Of a stretch of DNA of 60,561 nt, positions 33,816-43,318 are shown piece after piece; position 1 is the first letter of the stretch, and every line of letters begins with the position of its first letter. The notes beneath the pieces were generated by a model. It was not told where the DNA came from, ran no database searches, and saw nothing but the letters and a program-made list of their open reading frames with translations. Source of the DNA: Hyphomonas sp. (lineage in GTDB: Bacteria > Pseudomonadota > Alphaproteobacteria > Caulobacterales > Hyphomonadaceae); contig VMTE01000033.1 of assembly GCA_013791775.1 (NCBI GenBank), forward strand, positions 1-60,561, in the 5' to 3' direction. A program made the position numbers and the translations under genes.

Positions 33816-34580
33816 ATCCGTCAGTCTCTCTCGCAAGAGTGAATATTGCAATAATGCAATCAAATATGATATAATATATCCAATTATTCCAAAAATAGAT
33901 CAATTGTGATATCGATCTGGTTGCGACTGCCGGGCCAATTGCTCGTTCACAGGCTGGAGACCTGCGGTCTATGCTGCGCCGTTTTCGCTCATGGGCAGAG
34001 GATGTTGGCGCAAACGCGTCTCTCGCCGCCGGCGGGATTCAAGTTTGGATCGGGCGCCAAGCAGGGTCGACGGTACGATGCCTCGAGGCAATTTCCAGGA
34101 ACGATCGTCGACCTTGTCTTCGAGGTCAGCAAAGCCGCATCCATCGACCCCGGCGAGTTTGTCCTTCCAGATGGCTGTGCTGTCCAGCACCATGATCCGG
34201 CTCCAGACGAAAAGCGCGCGTGACTGGCCGAACGCAATGAAGCCGTCACGGCGCCCGACGGAGGTCTATGCCTTGGATCGCCGTTTCGAATCTGGATTCT
34301 GCGCAGGTACAATTGAACGCCGCATCGATGGTTGCGCTCTGATCGTCCCCGTGTGTCCCTAAACCTTCAGAAAATAGACCCGAGTGATCATCGCGGCCTT
34401 CTGCGGTGTCGATGCCGCCGAAGCGCGCCAGCATGCGCCGACCGTTGTGCTCCTCGGCGACCATAACGAGATCAAGCTTCCGGGCTGACCGGCAGGCGGG
34501 TGAAAGGCCCGCCCCCTGGGGTTGCCTCATATTGCGCTTTCTGCGAACGCTTCACCCTTCAATGGAGAGGTGAAACGCGC
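33816..34580. other. No recognisable gene; AT-rich then degenerate
   Basis: 33820-33915 is notably AT-rich. From about 33906 to 34530 several frames on both strands are open for 70-120 codons, but none shows a domain, ribosome site or consistent codon bias. Probably eroded coding sequence from an earlier insertion. The promoter of the S9 peptidase lies at its right end. Confidence 0.4.
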
Positions 34581-36542
34581 ATGAACTGGCTCTCAAGTCT
34601 TTTGTGTGTGGTCTGTTTGCTTTCTTCGGCTGCGGGGCTTGCCTCGGCGCAGGCGCCGCAGCCTGCGCTTGAAGACTATGGCGACCTGCCAAGCGTACGT
34701 TCAGTGGCGATTTCTCCGGATGGTGAGCGGGTAGCGTTCATTGCCCGACAGAACAATTCCGAGTTCGTCGTGATTTACGATGTCGCGAAAATGACGGTCA
34801 TCCGCACCGTCGGTCTGGCCAAGATTGCGGCGCGCGGCGTAAGTTTCGTGACCGACGACTATGTGTTGGTGAACGTTTCGCGCACTACCCGGCAACTCGG
34901 CTACAAGGGACGTTTCGAATATTCAGGCGCCTATTCCGTGGAAGTCGAGTCCGGCGAAGTCACGCAGATGCTGCAGAAAACCGAGGGGCTCTATCCGGCA
35001 CAATCAGGGCTTGGGCGGGTGGTCGGGCAGCTGGAAGGTGAAGACGAGATCTTCATGCCGGCTTATACTGAACGCGGATCAAGCGACCCAACGTTTGATC
35101 TCTACAAAGTTAGCTTGAAGACTGGCAAAGGCCGCGCGCCTCGCCGGGGCGTCTCCAAGACCTTCGACTGGATCGTTTCGCCGGACGGGCGCGTCCTGGC
35201 ACGCGAGGATTTTGATGCGAGCAAGAAGCGCTACGGCGTTCAGGTCGAGCAGCAGGGGCAGCTCAAGGACATTTATGTCGTCACAGAAGCGGAAGATCCG
35301 CCGTTTTCCCTGATCGGCGTTACACCTGACTTTGCCTCTTTGATCGTCATTGCCAATGCTGATGACGATCAGGGCTTTGGTGAATTGCGCAAGCTCAGTT
35401 TCGACGGAAAGCTCTCCGAACCTATCTTGACCGCGAACAACCGGGACATTGGCGGCGCCTTCGTTGACCGCTTCCGCAGGGTTCACGGTGTGGTCTATTC
35501 CGGCGTGTTGCCGTCTTACCACTTTTTCGATCCGCAGACGGATGAAGCGGTTCAAGATGTCATCGACAGCCTGCCCAACGCGTCGGTGTCCGTCGTTGGT
35601 TGGTCGGACGACTGGAGCCGTATCCTGTTCAAAATTTTCGATGGTAGGACATCGGGTCGCTACGCGGTCTATGACAAGGCCACCAATCGCATGGTCAATA
35701 TCAGCGACGCGTACCTGAAGATTCCGGGCCCAGCGATCGGCGAAGTCGCGGCCATCCGGTACCCGGCACGCGACGGACTGGCGATCGAGGCGATTGTAAC
35801 CGTTCCGCCCGGTACACATTTCAAATCGGCGCGCGACTTGCCGATGATCGTGATGCCACATGGAGGTCCAGCGTCTTACGATTCCATTGGGTTTGACTGG
35901 ATGGCCCAGTATTTTGCGAACCGGGGTTACCTTGTGCTCCAACCCAATTTCCGTGGTTCCACGGGATACGGTAAGGCCTTCCTTCAGGCGGGTGACGGGG
36001 AATGGGGGCGCAAGATGCAGGATGACGTCACGGACGGCGTCAAAGCCCTGGTCGATGATGGGTTCGCTGATCCGTCGCGGATCTGCATCGTCGGGGCAAG
36101 CTATGGCGGTTATTCGGCGCTCGCCGGCGGCGCCTTCACGCCAGATCTCTATGCCTGCATTGTCGCCATCGCGCCGGTTTCGGATCTCGCCCAGATGATC
36201 GCATCGGTTGCGAATAGCAAAGGCCACAAGGCTTGGTCGGTGTTCTATTGGAAGCGTGTGATCGGCGACCCGTCAACAGAGTCTGACCGGATCAATTCGG
36301 TTTCGCCCGCGCGGCAGGCCTCGGCGTTCAAGGCGCCGGTTCTTCTCGTGCATGGCAAAGATGATACTGTGGTATCGATCCAGCAATCGGAGACGATGGA
36401 TGCCGCGCTTCGGTCCGCTGGAAAATCGGTCGAGTTCGTTCGCCTGGCGGGTGAAGATCACTGGCTTTCGGATGGTCCAACGCGGATTGCAACGCTTCAG
36501 GCCGTGAGTGACTTCGTCGAGCGTCATATCGGCGAACCTTGA
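34581..36542 (+). CDS. S9-family prolyl oligopeptidase (exported)
   Basis: A 653-residue serine peptidase with a clear signal peptide (WLSSLLCVVCLLSSAAGLASA, cleavage near AQA). The beta-propeller spans about 35-390 and the peptidase domain about 400-653, with Ser507 in VGASYGGYSAL, Asp595 in HGKDDTVV and His627 in GEDHW. This is the acylaminoacyl/dipeptidyl peptidase S9C type, typical of peptide-scavenging bacteria. It differs from the lasso isopeptidase at 8890-11439 in motif context and lies far from the cluster. ATG 34581 has GGAGAGG upstream. Confidence 0.88.
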   Translation: MNWLSSLLCVVCLLSSAAGLASAQAPQPALEDYGDLPSVRSVAISPDGERVAFIARQNNSEFVVIYDVAKMTVIRTVGLAKIAARGVSFVTDDYVLVNVSRTTRQLGYKGRFEYSGAYSVEVESGEVTQMLQKTEGLYPAQSGLGRVVGQLEGEDEIFMPAYTERGSSDPTFDLYKVSLKTGKGRAPRRGVSKTFDWIVSPDGRVLAREDFDASKKRYGVQVEQQGQLKDIYVVTEAEDPPFSLIGVTPDFASLIVIANADDDQGFGELRKLSFDGKLSEPILTANNRDIGGAFVDRFRRVHGVVYSGVLPSYHFFDPQTDEAVQDVIDSLPNASVSVVGWSDDWSRILFKIFDGRTSGRYAVYDKATNRMVNISDAYLKIPGPAIGEVAAIRYPARDGLAIEAIVTVPPGTHFKSARDLPMIVMPHGGPASYDSIGFDWMAQYFANRGYLVLQPNFRGSTGYGKAFLQAGDGEWGRKMQDDVTDGVKALVDDGFADPSRICIVGASYGGYSALAGGAFTPDLYACIVAIAPVSDLAQMIASVANSKGHKAWSVFYWKRVIGDPSTESDRINSVSPARQASAFKAPVLLVHGKDDTVVSIQQSETMDAALRSAGKSVEFVRLAGEDHWLSDGPTRIATLQAVSDFVERHIGEP

Positions 36543-36570
36543 TCAGCGCGAGGCCGTTCCGGGGCCCGTC

Positions 36571-37806
36571 TCAATCCTGTCCATTCTCTTCCAGCTCAAG
36601 CCAGTCGCGCGCGGGCAAGCCCAGCGTCATGTCCAGGAACATCGGCCCGATGGACCACATCCGCTTCGAGCGGGCGTTGGACAGCACCACGATGCCGGTA
36701 TTCCGGTCCGGCAGGAGCATGATCTGCGCCGCATAGCCGTCCACCGAGCCGCCATGGGCAACAACGGTCCGCCCCGCATAGTCATAAACCCGCCAGCCCA
36801 GTGCATATTGGGACGCGCTGAGGTCCGGCAGCGCCTCGCGCATGCGCCGCGTCTCGGACGGGGTGCTGACTTGCGGCGCATGGATCAGGTCCAGCACCTC
36901 CGGCGGCAGCACCTCCGGCGCGTTGCCGAGCTGCGCCTTCAGCCACTGCGCCATATCGTTGATCGAGGCATTCACGCCGCCGGCTGCAGGCGTCATGTAA
37001 TAGGGCAGCTTGACGTCGATCCGGGTCCATGGGGTCGGCGGCAGGCCCGGATCGGTCTGGCGCTTGCGGCTGTGCGGGCGCGCCCAGTTCCCGCTCGCGA
37101 CCAACCCGTCCAGCCCATAGCTCGCTGTCTTCATCCCCAGCGGCTTGAAGAGCTTTTCTCCAACGAGGTCGGCATAGGCTTCCCTGTAGGCGCGTGCCAA
37201 CGCCCGCGAGGAAAGGTCGTAGAGGATGTTCTGGTAGGCGTAGCAGTCGGAGACCGGGCAGATCGATTTGACCTTCCGGTATTGAGGCAGGATGGCGCTC
37301 GGCGCGGTGCCCGCTTCCAGCAGGTTGTCAAAAGCGTTTGGCGGCAGGCTTGTCCGGTGGCTGAGAATGTCGGCCAGGGTCAGCGATTTTTCCGCTCCGC
37401 CCGGCAAGGCCAGTTCGGGGGCGAACGCCGCGACCGGTTCATCCAGCGACAGCCGGCCCTCGGATACAGCGAGGCCCACCATGCTCGACGCGAACCCTTT
37501 CGACAGAGAGGCCAGCCGGAACAACGTTTCGGGATCGACTGCTTCGCCGCTGCCAATCTCGGTTTCCCCATAGGTGTGCAGGAACGCGACTTCACCGCCG
37601 CGCACGACCGCGACCGCCAACCCGACGAAATCCCCGGTTTCCATTGCCTTTTGCAAGTTGGCGTCGAGGCGCAGCATCTGCGTCTCGGCAACCAGCTCCG
37701 GCGAGGCGAGCGGGGCCAGCGCCGCGCGCTGGAACCCGTCCGCGCCGGCCCTGGGCGCTGCGGCGGACAAGCCGGCGGCCAGCATCAGGATCAAGGATTT
37801 ACGCAT
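36571..37806 (-). CDS. Serine hydrolase of the class C beta-lactamase/esterase family
   Basis: A 411-residue protein with a signal peptide (MRKSLILMLAAGLSAAAPRAGA). Catalytic motifs are SLSK (Ser-X-X-Lys, in FRLASLSKGFASS), YAYQN (Tyr-X-Asn) and HGG (VVAHGGSVDGY). AmpC-like esterases, D-aminopeptidases and low-activity beta-lactamases share these, so antibiotic resistance should not be assumed. Periplasmic. It converges with the S9 peptidase, with a 28-base gap between stops. Confidence 0.85.
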   Translation of the reverse strand: MRKSLILMLAAGLSAAAPRAGADGFQRAALAPLASPELVAETQMLRLDANLQKAMETGDFVGLAVAVVRGGEVAFLHTYGETEIGSGEAVDPETLFRLASLSKGFASSMVGLAVSEGRLSLDEPVAAFAPELALPGGAEKSLTLADILSHRTSLPPNAFDNLLEAGTAPSAILPQYRKVKSICPVSDCYAYQNILYDLSSRALARAYREAYADLVGEKLFKPLGMKTASYGLDGLVASGNWARPHSRKRQTDPGLPPTPWTRIDVKLPYYMTPAAGGVNASINDMAQWLKAQLGNAPEVLPPEVLDLIHAPQVSTPSETRRMREALPDLSASQYALGWRVYDYAGRTVVAHGGSVDGYAAQIMLLPDRNTGIVVLSNARSKRMWSIGPMFLDMTLGLPARDWLELEENGQD

Positions 37807-37902
37807 GCGAACGATCCGCTTCGGTTCTGGCCAGGGGCTGCGTTTAGAATCGAGTCCGGCGGTTTTGTCCAGTTCGCCGCCTGCCCGGTCTGCAGAGGGG
37901 GA

Positions 37903-38925
37903 TCAGGCGTCCGGCCGGGCGCCTGATTTCAGTTTCGCCATCACGTCCGCAATGATCTCCACCGACCGGCGGCGCTTGTCCGGGTCATACATGTCGGACA
38001 CGATCATCAACTCGTCGGCCCCGGTGCGTTCGATCAGCGCCTTGATCCCTGTGCGGACGGTGTCGGCATTTCCCACGATGCTGAAGTTCAGCATGTGCGA
38101 GGCCTGTGCGCGTTCCTGCGGCGTCCAGTAGGTGTCGATGTCGTCAATCGGCGGCTGGGTCAGCTTGCGCTCCCCGCGCACGAGGTTGGCGAACGACATC
38201 TGCTGCGACGTGGCGAGGTATTTCGCCTCCTCATCGGTCTCCGCCGCGATGATGTTCACGCCGATCAGCGCGTAGGGCTTTGGCTGCTGCTTCGAGGGCC
38301 GGAAGCTGCCCCGGTAGATCGCCAGCGCCTGGTCAAGCATTTGCGGCGCAAAGTGCGAGGCAAAGCCGAACGGGAATCCATACGCCGCCGCCATCTGCGC
38401 GCCGTAGAGGCTGGAGCCGAGGATCCACAACGGCACATTCGAATTCGACCCCGGCACCGCCTCGATCCGCTGACCGGGCACCACCGGGCCGAGCCAGGCC
38501 TGCAGCTCCAGCACGTCCTGCTGGAAATGTTCGGAGGCGGACGGATCCCGCCGCAAGGCACGCAGTGTTATCTGGTCCGTACCCGGAGCGCGTCCGAGGC
38601 CGAGGTCGATCCGGCCGGGATAGAGCGCCTCCAGCGTGCCGAACTGTTCGGCAATCACGTACGGGGAATGGTTGGGCAACATCACACCGCCGGCGCCCAC
38701 CCGGATCGTCGTCGTGCCCGCCGCGATGTGGGAAATCACCAGCGAGGTCGCCGCCGTGGTCACCGTGGGCATGTTGTGATGCTCGGCCACCCAGAAGCGC
38801 GTATAGCCGAGCGCCTCGGCATGCTGCGCCAGCCGCCGCGCTTCGTTCAGCGCATCCGCCCGGGTAAACCCCTCGCGCACCCGGCCAAGCTCAAGGATCG
38901 ATATTTCGGGCAAGGGCGGCTCCAT
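37903..38925 (-). CDS. LLM-class flavin-dependent oxidoreductase
   Basis: A 340-residue bacterial luciferase-like monooxygenase (LLM, MsnO8-type subfamily). The N-terminal strand LPEISILELGRV, the segment YTRFWVAEHHNMPTVTTAAT and GRIDLGLGRAPGTDQ match the family's F420/FMN-binding barrel. Cytoplasmic; substrate unknown. No partner reductase is adjacent. Confidence 0.88.
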   Translation of the reverse strand: MEPPLPEISILELGRVREGFTRADALNEARRLAQHAEALGYTRFWVAEHHNMPTVTTAATSLVISHIAAGTTTIRVGAGGVMLPNHSPYVIAEQFGTLEALYPGRIDLGLGRAPGTDQITLRALRRDPSASEHFQQDVLELQAWLGPVVPGQRIEAVPGSNSNVPLWILGSSLYGAQMAAAYGFPFGFASHFAPQMLDQALAIYRGSFRPSKQQPKPYALIGVNIIAAETDEEAKYLATSQQMSFANLVRGERKLTQPPIDDIDTYWTPQERAQASHMLNFSIVGNADTVRTGIKALIERTGADELMIVSDMYDPDKRRRSVEIIADVMAKLKSGARPDA

Positions 38926-39080
38926 GGATCGCGTTCGCCATTAGATGGTGTCTGATCGGTTCGCGCCAATAGAAATTTCGTCCTGCGCTCCCCCTCCTTC
39001 GTCACTCCCGATGACCGCAGGCCATCTGGGGGCCCATCTCCTGACAATTCGAAGCAAGCAAATGGCGCCGCACCGATCCT

Positions 39081-40127
39081 CTAGAATCCCGCCGGCACCG
39101 GTAGCCCGGCCGACGACAGGCAGATCGCCTTGAAGCGCGCGCCCATGTCCTTCGGGTCGATCAGCTTGCGAGCCGCTTCGAACACCTGTTCGGCGTTTTC
39201 GGGATCGGCGGCCACCAGCTGGTTCAGCCGCGCCTGAGCGCCGAGGCCGAGGAGGAACATGCCCTGAGGCGTCGGTCCGGCGACATCGAGGCCGGCCGCA
39301 ACCGCGAGCCGGGCGAAGCGCCCGAAATCTACGTCCACTGTCAGGTCGCACACACCGGGCGCCTCGAGCGGCGACACCTGGCGGCCCTCCCGGTAGGCAC
39401 GCAGCGTGTCTCCCGGTGCCGCCTCGCTCGGGCCATAGTCGATGAACAGGGCCCGTACCGGCGCGCGGCGCGAAACGAGATCGGCCACCACGAGGTCGAG
39501 CCCGGTCTGCACCTCCACCGCGTCGCCGGCCAGTGCGGTGCCATGCGGCGGGCGGGGCTCGTCCGCCGCAAGACCGAACGCCAGGCGCCTTTCGGTATCG
39601 AGGCCGATCACACATTCGCGCCAGGTCTCGCCCGCCTTGCGGAACTGGCGGACGGGCAGGCAGTCGAGATACTCGTTGGCCACGATCAGGGCCGGCCCCT
39701 CCGGCACTTGCGCCAGCGTCGCCGCAAAGGAGGGGACCGACGGCGCGAACTGCTGGCTGAGCGCCCCGGCGAGAACCGGGCTCGGCTCGACAAACACCAG
39801 CTGCATGGCCTCGGCGAACGCCTTGCCGCCCGCGGTGCCGGCGGCCCGCAGCGCGTCCAGCATCAGCTGGCCGCGGCCGGGGCCGATCTCGACCAGCTGG
39901 AACGTCTCCGGTGCGCCCATGGCCCGCCATTCATGCACCAGCCAGAGGCCGATCAGTTCGCCAAAGATCTGGCTCGTCTCGGGGGCGGTCGTGAAGTCAC
40001 GCCCGATGCCGGGCCGGGCGGCATAGTAGCCGCCTTGCGGGTCGTGCAACGCGATCTGCATGTAGGTGGACAAGGGGATCGGACCGCCTGTCTCGATCAG
40101 GCGTACCAGCCGGTCTTCGATGGTCAT
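39081..40127 (-). CDS. SAM-dependent methyltransferase, MidA/NDUFAF7 family
   Basis: A 348-residue class I methyltransferase of the COG1565 family. The N-terminal PISLSTYMQIALHDPQGGYYA and the SAM loop LVEIGPGRGQLMLDALR are diagnostic. The mitochondrial homologue NDUFAF7 methylates an arginine of a complex I subunit. The bacterial role is presumed similar. It is the last gene of a minus-strand set with lgt, an association seen in many alphaproteobacteria. Confidence 0.88.
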   Translation of the reverse strand: MTIEDRLVRLIETGGPIPLSTYMQIALHDPQGGYYAARPGIGRDFTTAPETSQIFGELIGLWLVHEWRAMGAPETFQLVEIGPGRGQLMLDALRAAGTAGGKAFAEAMQLVFVEPSPVLAGALSQQFAPSVPSFAATLAQVPEGPALIVANEYLDCLPVRQFRKAGETWRECVIGLDTERRLAFGLAADEPRPPHGTALAGDAVEVQTGLDLVVADLVSRRAPVRALFIDYGPSEAAPGDTLRAYREGRQVSPLEAPGVCDLTVDVDFGRFARLAVAAGLDVAGPTPQGMFLLGLGAQARLNQLVAADPENAEQVFEAARKLIDPKDMGARFKAICLSSAGLPVPAGF

Positions 40128-40149
40128 GGTGTCAGTATCCCGAAACGCG

Positions 40150-40512
40150 CTAGCGCGCCTTTGCGGGAACCAGATAGGCCGCGCCGAATATGCCCGCCAG
40201 CAGGATCAGCGCCCAGGACGCCAGGGAGCCGAAATCATACACGGGCTGGTCGCGGTAGAACCAGTGCAGCCCGACGTGCACGACCGCAAACACGCACAAG
40301 CCGTAGCGAAGCGCCGTCCGGCTCCCGGATTCCGCAAGCAGGACCAGGCCGAACACGATGGGCACGTGGGCCCACAGGAAAATCTGCTGGTCGAGGGAGG
40401 TAAATGTGTGCGCGCTGGCCGCAAACGGGTTGCCGGACAGGCGCAAGGTCGATTCCAGCTCGTGCGTGACCAGGCACGCGGCCGTGAGCCGGTAGAGGCT
40501 GTCTGATCGCAT
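40150..40512 (-). CDS. Small membrane protein, four helices, unknown function
   Basis: A 120-residue hydrophobic protein with about four membrane segments (near residues 42-62, 65-82, 85-100, 105-118). The N-terminal region (LVTHELESTLR) and LHWFYRD resemble DUF6713-like membrane proteins. It lies between lgt and the MidA-family gene on the same strand. Confidence 0.6.
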   Translation of the reverse strand: MRSDSLYRLTAACLVTHELESTLRLSGNPFAASAHTFTSLDQQIFLWAHVPIVFGLVLLAESGSRTALRYGLCVFAVVHVGLHWFYRDQPVYDFGSLASWALILLAGIFGAAYLVPAKAR

Positions 40513-40577
40513 CGCGCCGTCCTCCCCCGGATTGGGCGACTGTGGAATATCCGTAAATCTACTTATTAACTAAGTCT

Positions 40578-41531
40578 TTATACCTGCTTTGGCTGCCGTT
40601 TCAAGGCATTCCAAATCAGCCAGCCCCCGCCAAGCCACATCGGTACCGACAGGATCATGCCCATGGTCAGCCATTCAGGCAAGCCGCTGACAAAGGCATC
40701 CGGCTCCCGGAAATTCTCGGCCACAGACCGGCCCACGCCGTACATGATGAGGAACAGGCCTGCCACGAGGCCCGGCCGCTTGAGCGCCCCGAAGCGCCAG
40801 ATCAGGACCGAAAGGACGATCAGCGGGATCCAGCCCTCGAGCACGGACTCGTAAAGCTGGCTCGGATGGCGGGCCACTTCGGCACCGTTATAGACCCAGC
40901 TCCCGGCGTCCCAGTCATAGGCCGGCGGCGTCGAGCCCGGCACATAGCCTTCCGGGAACACCATGCCGGCGGCGCTGTCCGTCGGCCGGCCGTAGAGCTC
41001 CCCGTTGACGAAGTTTGCGATGCGCACAAGGCCGATGCCGATCGGCGCGGTCACGCCGGCGATATCGCCTACCGAGAGCAGTTTCACGCCCCGCTTCGCC
41101 GCGAAGAACCACAGGACGATCGCCACGCCGAGGATGCCGCCATGGAAGGCCATACCGCCGTCCCAGATGCGCAGCACGGTCAGCGGATCGGCCGTCAGCA
41201 CGTCCATCTGGTAGGGCACCATGTAGAACAGGATATACCCGAGACGTCCGCCGAGGATGATGCCGATGATGATCCAGAACATCAGGTCGTCGAAGGCATC
41301 CTTGCCCAGCGGCGCCTCGCCGCCGAACAAGACAGGGCGTTTGAGCAGCTGCATGCCATACCACCAGGCGCCGCCGATGCCGGCGATATAGCCGAGCGCG
41401 TACCAGCGCAGGTGGAAGGTGCCGAGGCCGATGAACCCGAAATCGACCGAAAAGAGAGCCGGGCTCCATTCCGGGAATTTCAGGGCGGCTTGTGTGAGGT
41501 AAACGCTGAGCGCGGCGAGAAGGTCAGTCAT
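40578..41531 (-). CDS. lgt: Prolipoprotein diacylglyceryl transferase
   Basis: A 317-residue inner-membrane enzyme that moves diacylglycerol from phosphatidylglycerol to the lipobox Cys of prolipoproteins. The family signature GGRLGYILFY, the following HGGILGVAI region (MAFHGGILG) and RIANFVNGELYGRPT are all present, with seven or so hydrophobic segments. ATG 41531; divergent from ubiK. An essential housekeeping gene. Confidence 0.95.
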   Translation of the reverse strand: MTDLLAALSVYLTQAALKFPEWSPALFSVDFGFIGLGTFHLRWYALGYIAGIGGAWWYGMQLLKRPVLFGGEAPLGKDAFDDLMFWIIIGIILGGRLGYILFYMVPYQMDVLTADPLTVLRIWDGGMAFHGGILGVAIVLWFFAAKRGVKLLSVGDIAGVTAPIGIGLVRIANFVNGELYGRPTDSAAGMVFPEGYVPGSTPPAYDWDAGSWVYNGAEVARHPSQLYESVLEGWIPLIVLSVLIWRFGALKRPGLVAGLFLIMYGVGRSVAENFREPDAFVSGLPEWLTMGMILSVPMWLGGGWLIWNALKRQPKQV

Positions 41532-41606
41532 GCGGCGTCTTATCCCTGTCTGGCCGGCGCCCTATCTGCTAGGCCACCGGCATACCCGGCGCGAAGGAGT
41601 AGCCGC

Positions 41607-41867
41607 ATGGCTGGCACAAATCCACTGCTCGATGACATCGCAAGCCTGATGACCGGCGCCCTCGGTGCGGCGCGCTCGGCAGGCGAGGAAGCCAAGACCG
41701 CCGCGCAGGCCCGCGTGCGGGCGTTGATCGCGGACATGGACCTTGCCGGCCGCGACGAAGTCGAGGCCCTGAAGGCCATCGCCTCGGCCGCGCTCGACCG
41801 GGTTGAAACCCTTGAAGCCCGCATCGCGGCGCTCGAGGTAGCGCAGGCCAAATCCACTGGTTCGTAA
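41607..41867 (+). CDS. ubiK: UbiK-family accessory factor (BMFP domain)
   Basis: An 86-residue protein. A short N-terminal amphipathic segment (NPLLDDIASLMTGALGAAR) is followed by the C-terminal coiled coil ALDRVETLEARIAALE. UbiK/YqiC proteins assist ubiquinone biosynthesis at the membrane. ATG 41607 follows AAGGAG. The divergent ubiK/lgt pair is conserved in related genomes as I recall it. Confidence 0.85.
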   Translation: MAGTNPLLDDIASLMTGALGAARSAGEEAKTAAQARVRALIADMDLAGRDEVEALKAIASAALDRVETLEARIAALEVAQAKSTGS

Positions 41868-41980
41868 CCACGTTACTGCGCAAGACCATGGACAATCCCG
41901 GACCGCCCCGGTTTGTTCGGGTGTGGATTTGTCACACGAATCCCGCACCAATCCAGGAAACCCGAAGTGGAGGTGACCGA

Positions 41981-42484
41981 ATGAGCCTTGAACTCGATCC
42001 CGGCCAGGACTTCGAAATCGACCCGCTCGACATTGTCGAAGTGGTGCTGGAAGCCGCCAACTGGCCGTTCGAGCGTGACGAGGAGGGCACCCTCCAGGTC
42101 GTTGCCGAGACGCGCTGGGGCGACATGGGCGCGCTGTTCGCCTACCGGCCGGAGCCCTCGGCGATCCACTTCTCGCTGACCCTTGATGTCAAGGCGATGG
42201 CCGCCAAGCGCAGCGCGATTGCCGAACTGGTGATGCTCGCCAATGAACGCCTCTGGGTCGGCCACTTCGATTTCTGGTCGGACGACGGCGTCATCATCTA
42301 CCGCTACACCTTCCCGATGGAAGGCCGCGACGAAGTCAGCCAGGGCGAAATCCGCGCCGTGATCATGGCCGCCGTGAGCGCGGCAGACCGGTTCATGCCG
42401 GCTTTCAACTTCCTCGTCTGGGCCGGAAAGTCGCCGCGCGAAGCCATCGACGCGGTGATGTTCGAAACCCACGGCGAAGCCTGA
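41981..42484 (+). CDS. YbjN-domain protein
   Basis: A 167-residue protein of the YbjN/DUF1790 family, chaperone-like fold of uncertain role. The run WPFERDEEGTLQVVAETRWGD and the later VSAADRFMPAFNFLVWAG are typical. GGAGG lies upstream of ATG 41981. It precedes proC by 7 bases, as in many alphaproteobacteria. Confidence 0.85.
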   Translation: MSLELDPGQDFEIDPLDIVEVVLEAANWPFERDEEGTLQVVAETRWGDMGALFAYRPEPSAIHFSLTLDVKAMAAKRSAIAELVMLANERLWVGHFDFWSDDGVIIYRYTFPMEGRDEVSQGEIRAVIMAAVSAADRFMPAFNFLVWAGKSPREAIDAVMFETHGEA

Positions 42485-42491
42485 GCCCGCC

Positions 42492-43301
42492 ATGGCCGAC
42501 GCGCCGTCCCTTGTTCTGATCGGGGCCGGCCGCATGGGCACGGCGCTGGTGCGCGGCTGGCTGAAGGGCAAGTCGAAGCGCAAGATTGCCGTGATCGAGC
42601 CGCGCCCGTCCGAAGAGATTTCGGCCTGGGCTGCAGACGGCAAGATCATCCTCAATCCGCCGCCGTCGGCCGCCGCCCTCCTGGTGATCGCGGTCAAGCC
42701 GCAGCAGTTCGCTGGCATTGCCGAAGCGGCGCGCGGCTTTGTGGGTTCCAAAACGCTTGTCGTCTCGATCATGGCGGGGGTGCGCATCGCGCAGCTGTCG
42801 CGCCGGCTCGAAACGTCCCGCGTTATCCGCTCGATGCCGAACACGCCGGGATCGATCGGGCAGGGCATCACGGTCATCTCGGCGGCGCCCGGCCTTGCCG
42901 CCACCGACCTTGACGCCGCGACTGCGCTACTGGCCCCGCTCGGCGATGTGCAGGGGCCGGTGGATGAAAACCTGATGTCGGCCGTCACCGCCCTCTCAGG
43001 CAGCGGGCCGGCCTATCTGTTCCTGCTCGCCGAGACGATGGCCGAAGCCGGCGAATCCGAAGGCCTGCCGCGCGCGCTCGCCCAGCTGCTCGCCCGGCGC
43101 ACAGTCGAAGGCGCCGCTGCCCTGATGGCGGCCAGCGGCGACGATCCGGAAACCCTCCGCCGCGCGGTCACTTCCCCCGGCGGTACCACCCAGGCAGCCC
43201 TTGACATCCTCACGGACACGGGTGGGATGCCCCGGTTGATGAGAGACGCCCTGCGCGCCGCCGCCGCCCGCGACCGGCAGCTGTCGAGAGAGGCGGACTG
43301 A
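42492..43301 (+). CDS. proC: Pyrroline-5-carboxylate reductase
   Basis: A 269-residue enzyme catalysing the NAD(P)H-dependent last step of proline synthesis. The Rossmann motif VLIGAGRMGTALVRGW is at residues 8-23. The family signature is spread over SGSGPAYLFLLAETMAEAG and TSPGGTTQAALDIL. Length and motifs are normal. Confidence 0.95.
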   Translation: MADAPSLVLIGAGRMGTALVRGWLKGKSKRKIAVIEPRPSEEISAWAADGKIILNPPPSAAALLVIAVKPQQFAGIAEAARGFVGSKTLVVSIMAGVRIAQLSRRLETSRVIRSMPNTPGSIGQGITVISAAPGLAATDLDAATALLAPLGDVQGPVDENLMSAVTALSGSGPAYLFLLAETMAEAGESEGLPRALAQLLARRTVEGAAALMAASGDDPETLRRAVTSPGGTTQAALDILTDTGGMPRLMRDALRAAAARDRQLSREAD

Positions 43302-43318
43302 ACCCTGGGAGGCCCGCC

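Noticed and set aside
33906-34530. Several 70-120 codon frames as small genes
   Set aside because: No motif, ribosome site or strand-consistent codon use; treated as eroded sequence.
36571-37806. A true beta-lactamase resistance gene
   Set aside because: The motifs are shared with esterases and peptidases of the same fold; nothing here shows drug hydrolysis.
36508-37926. A 472-codon plus-strand open frame
   Set aside because: It is antisense to the serine hydrolase with its SxxK, YxN and HGG motifs and has no domain of its own; high GC leaves long shadow frames.
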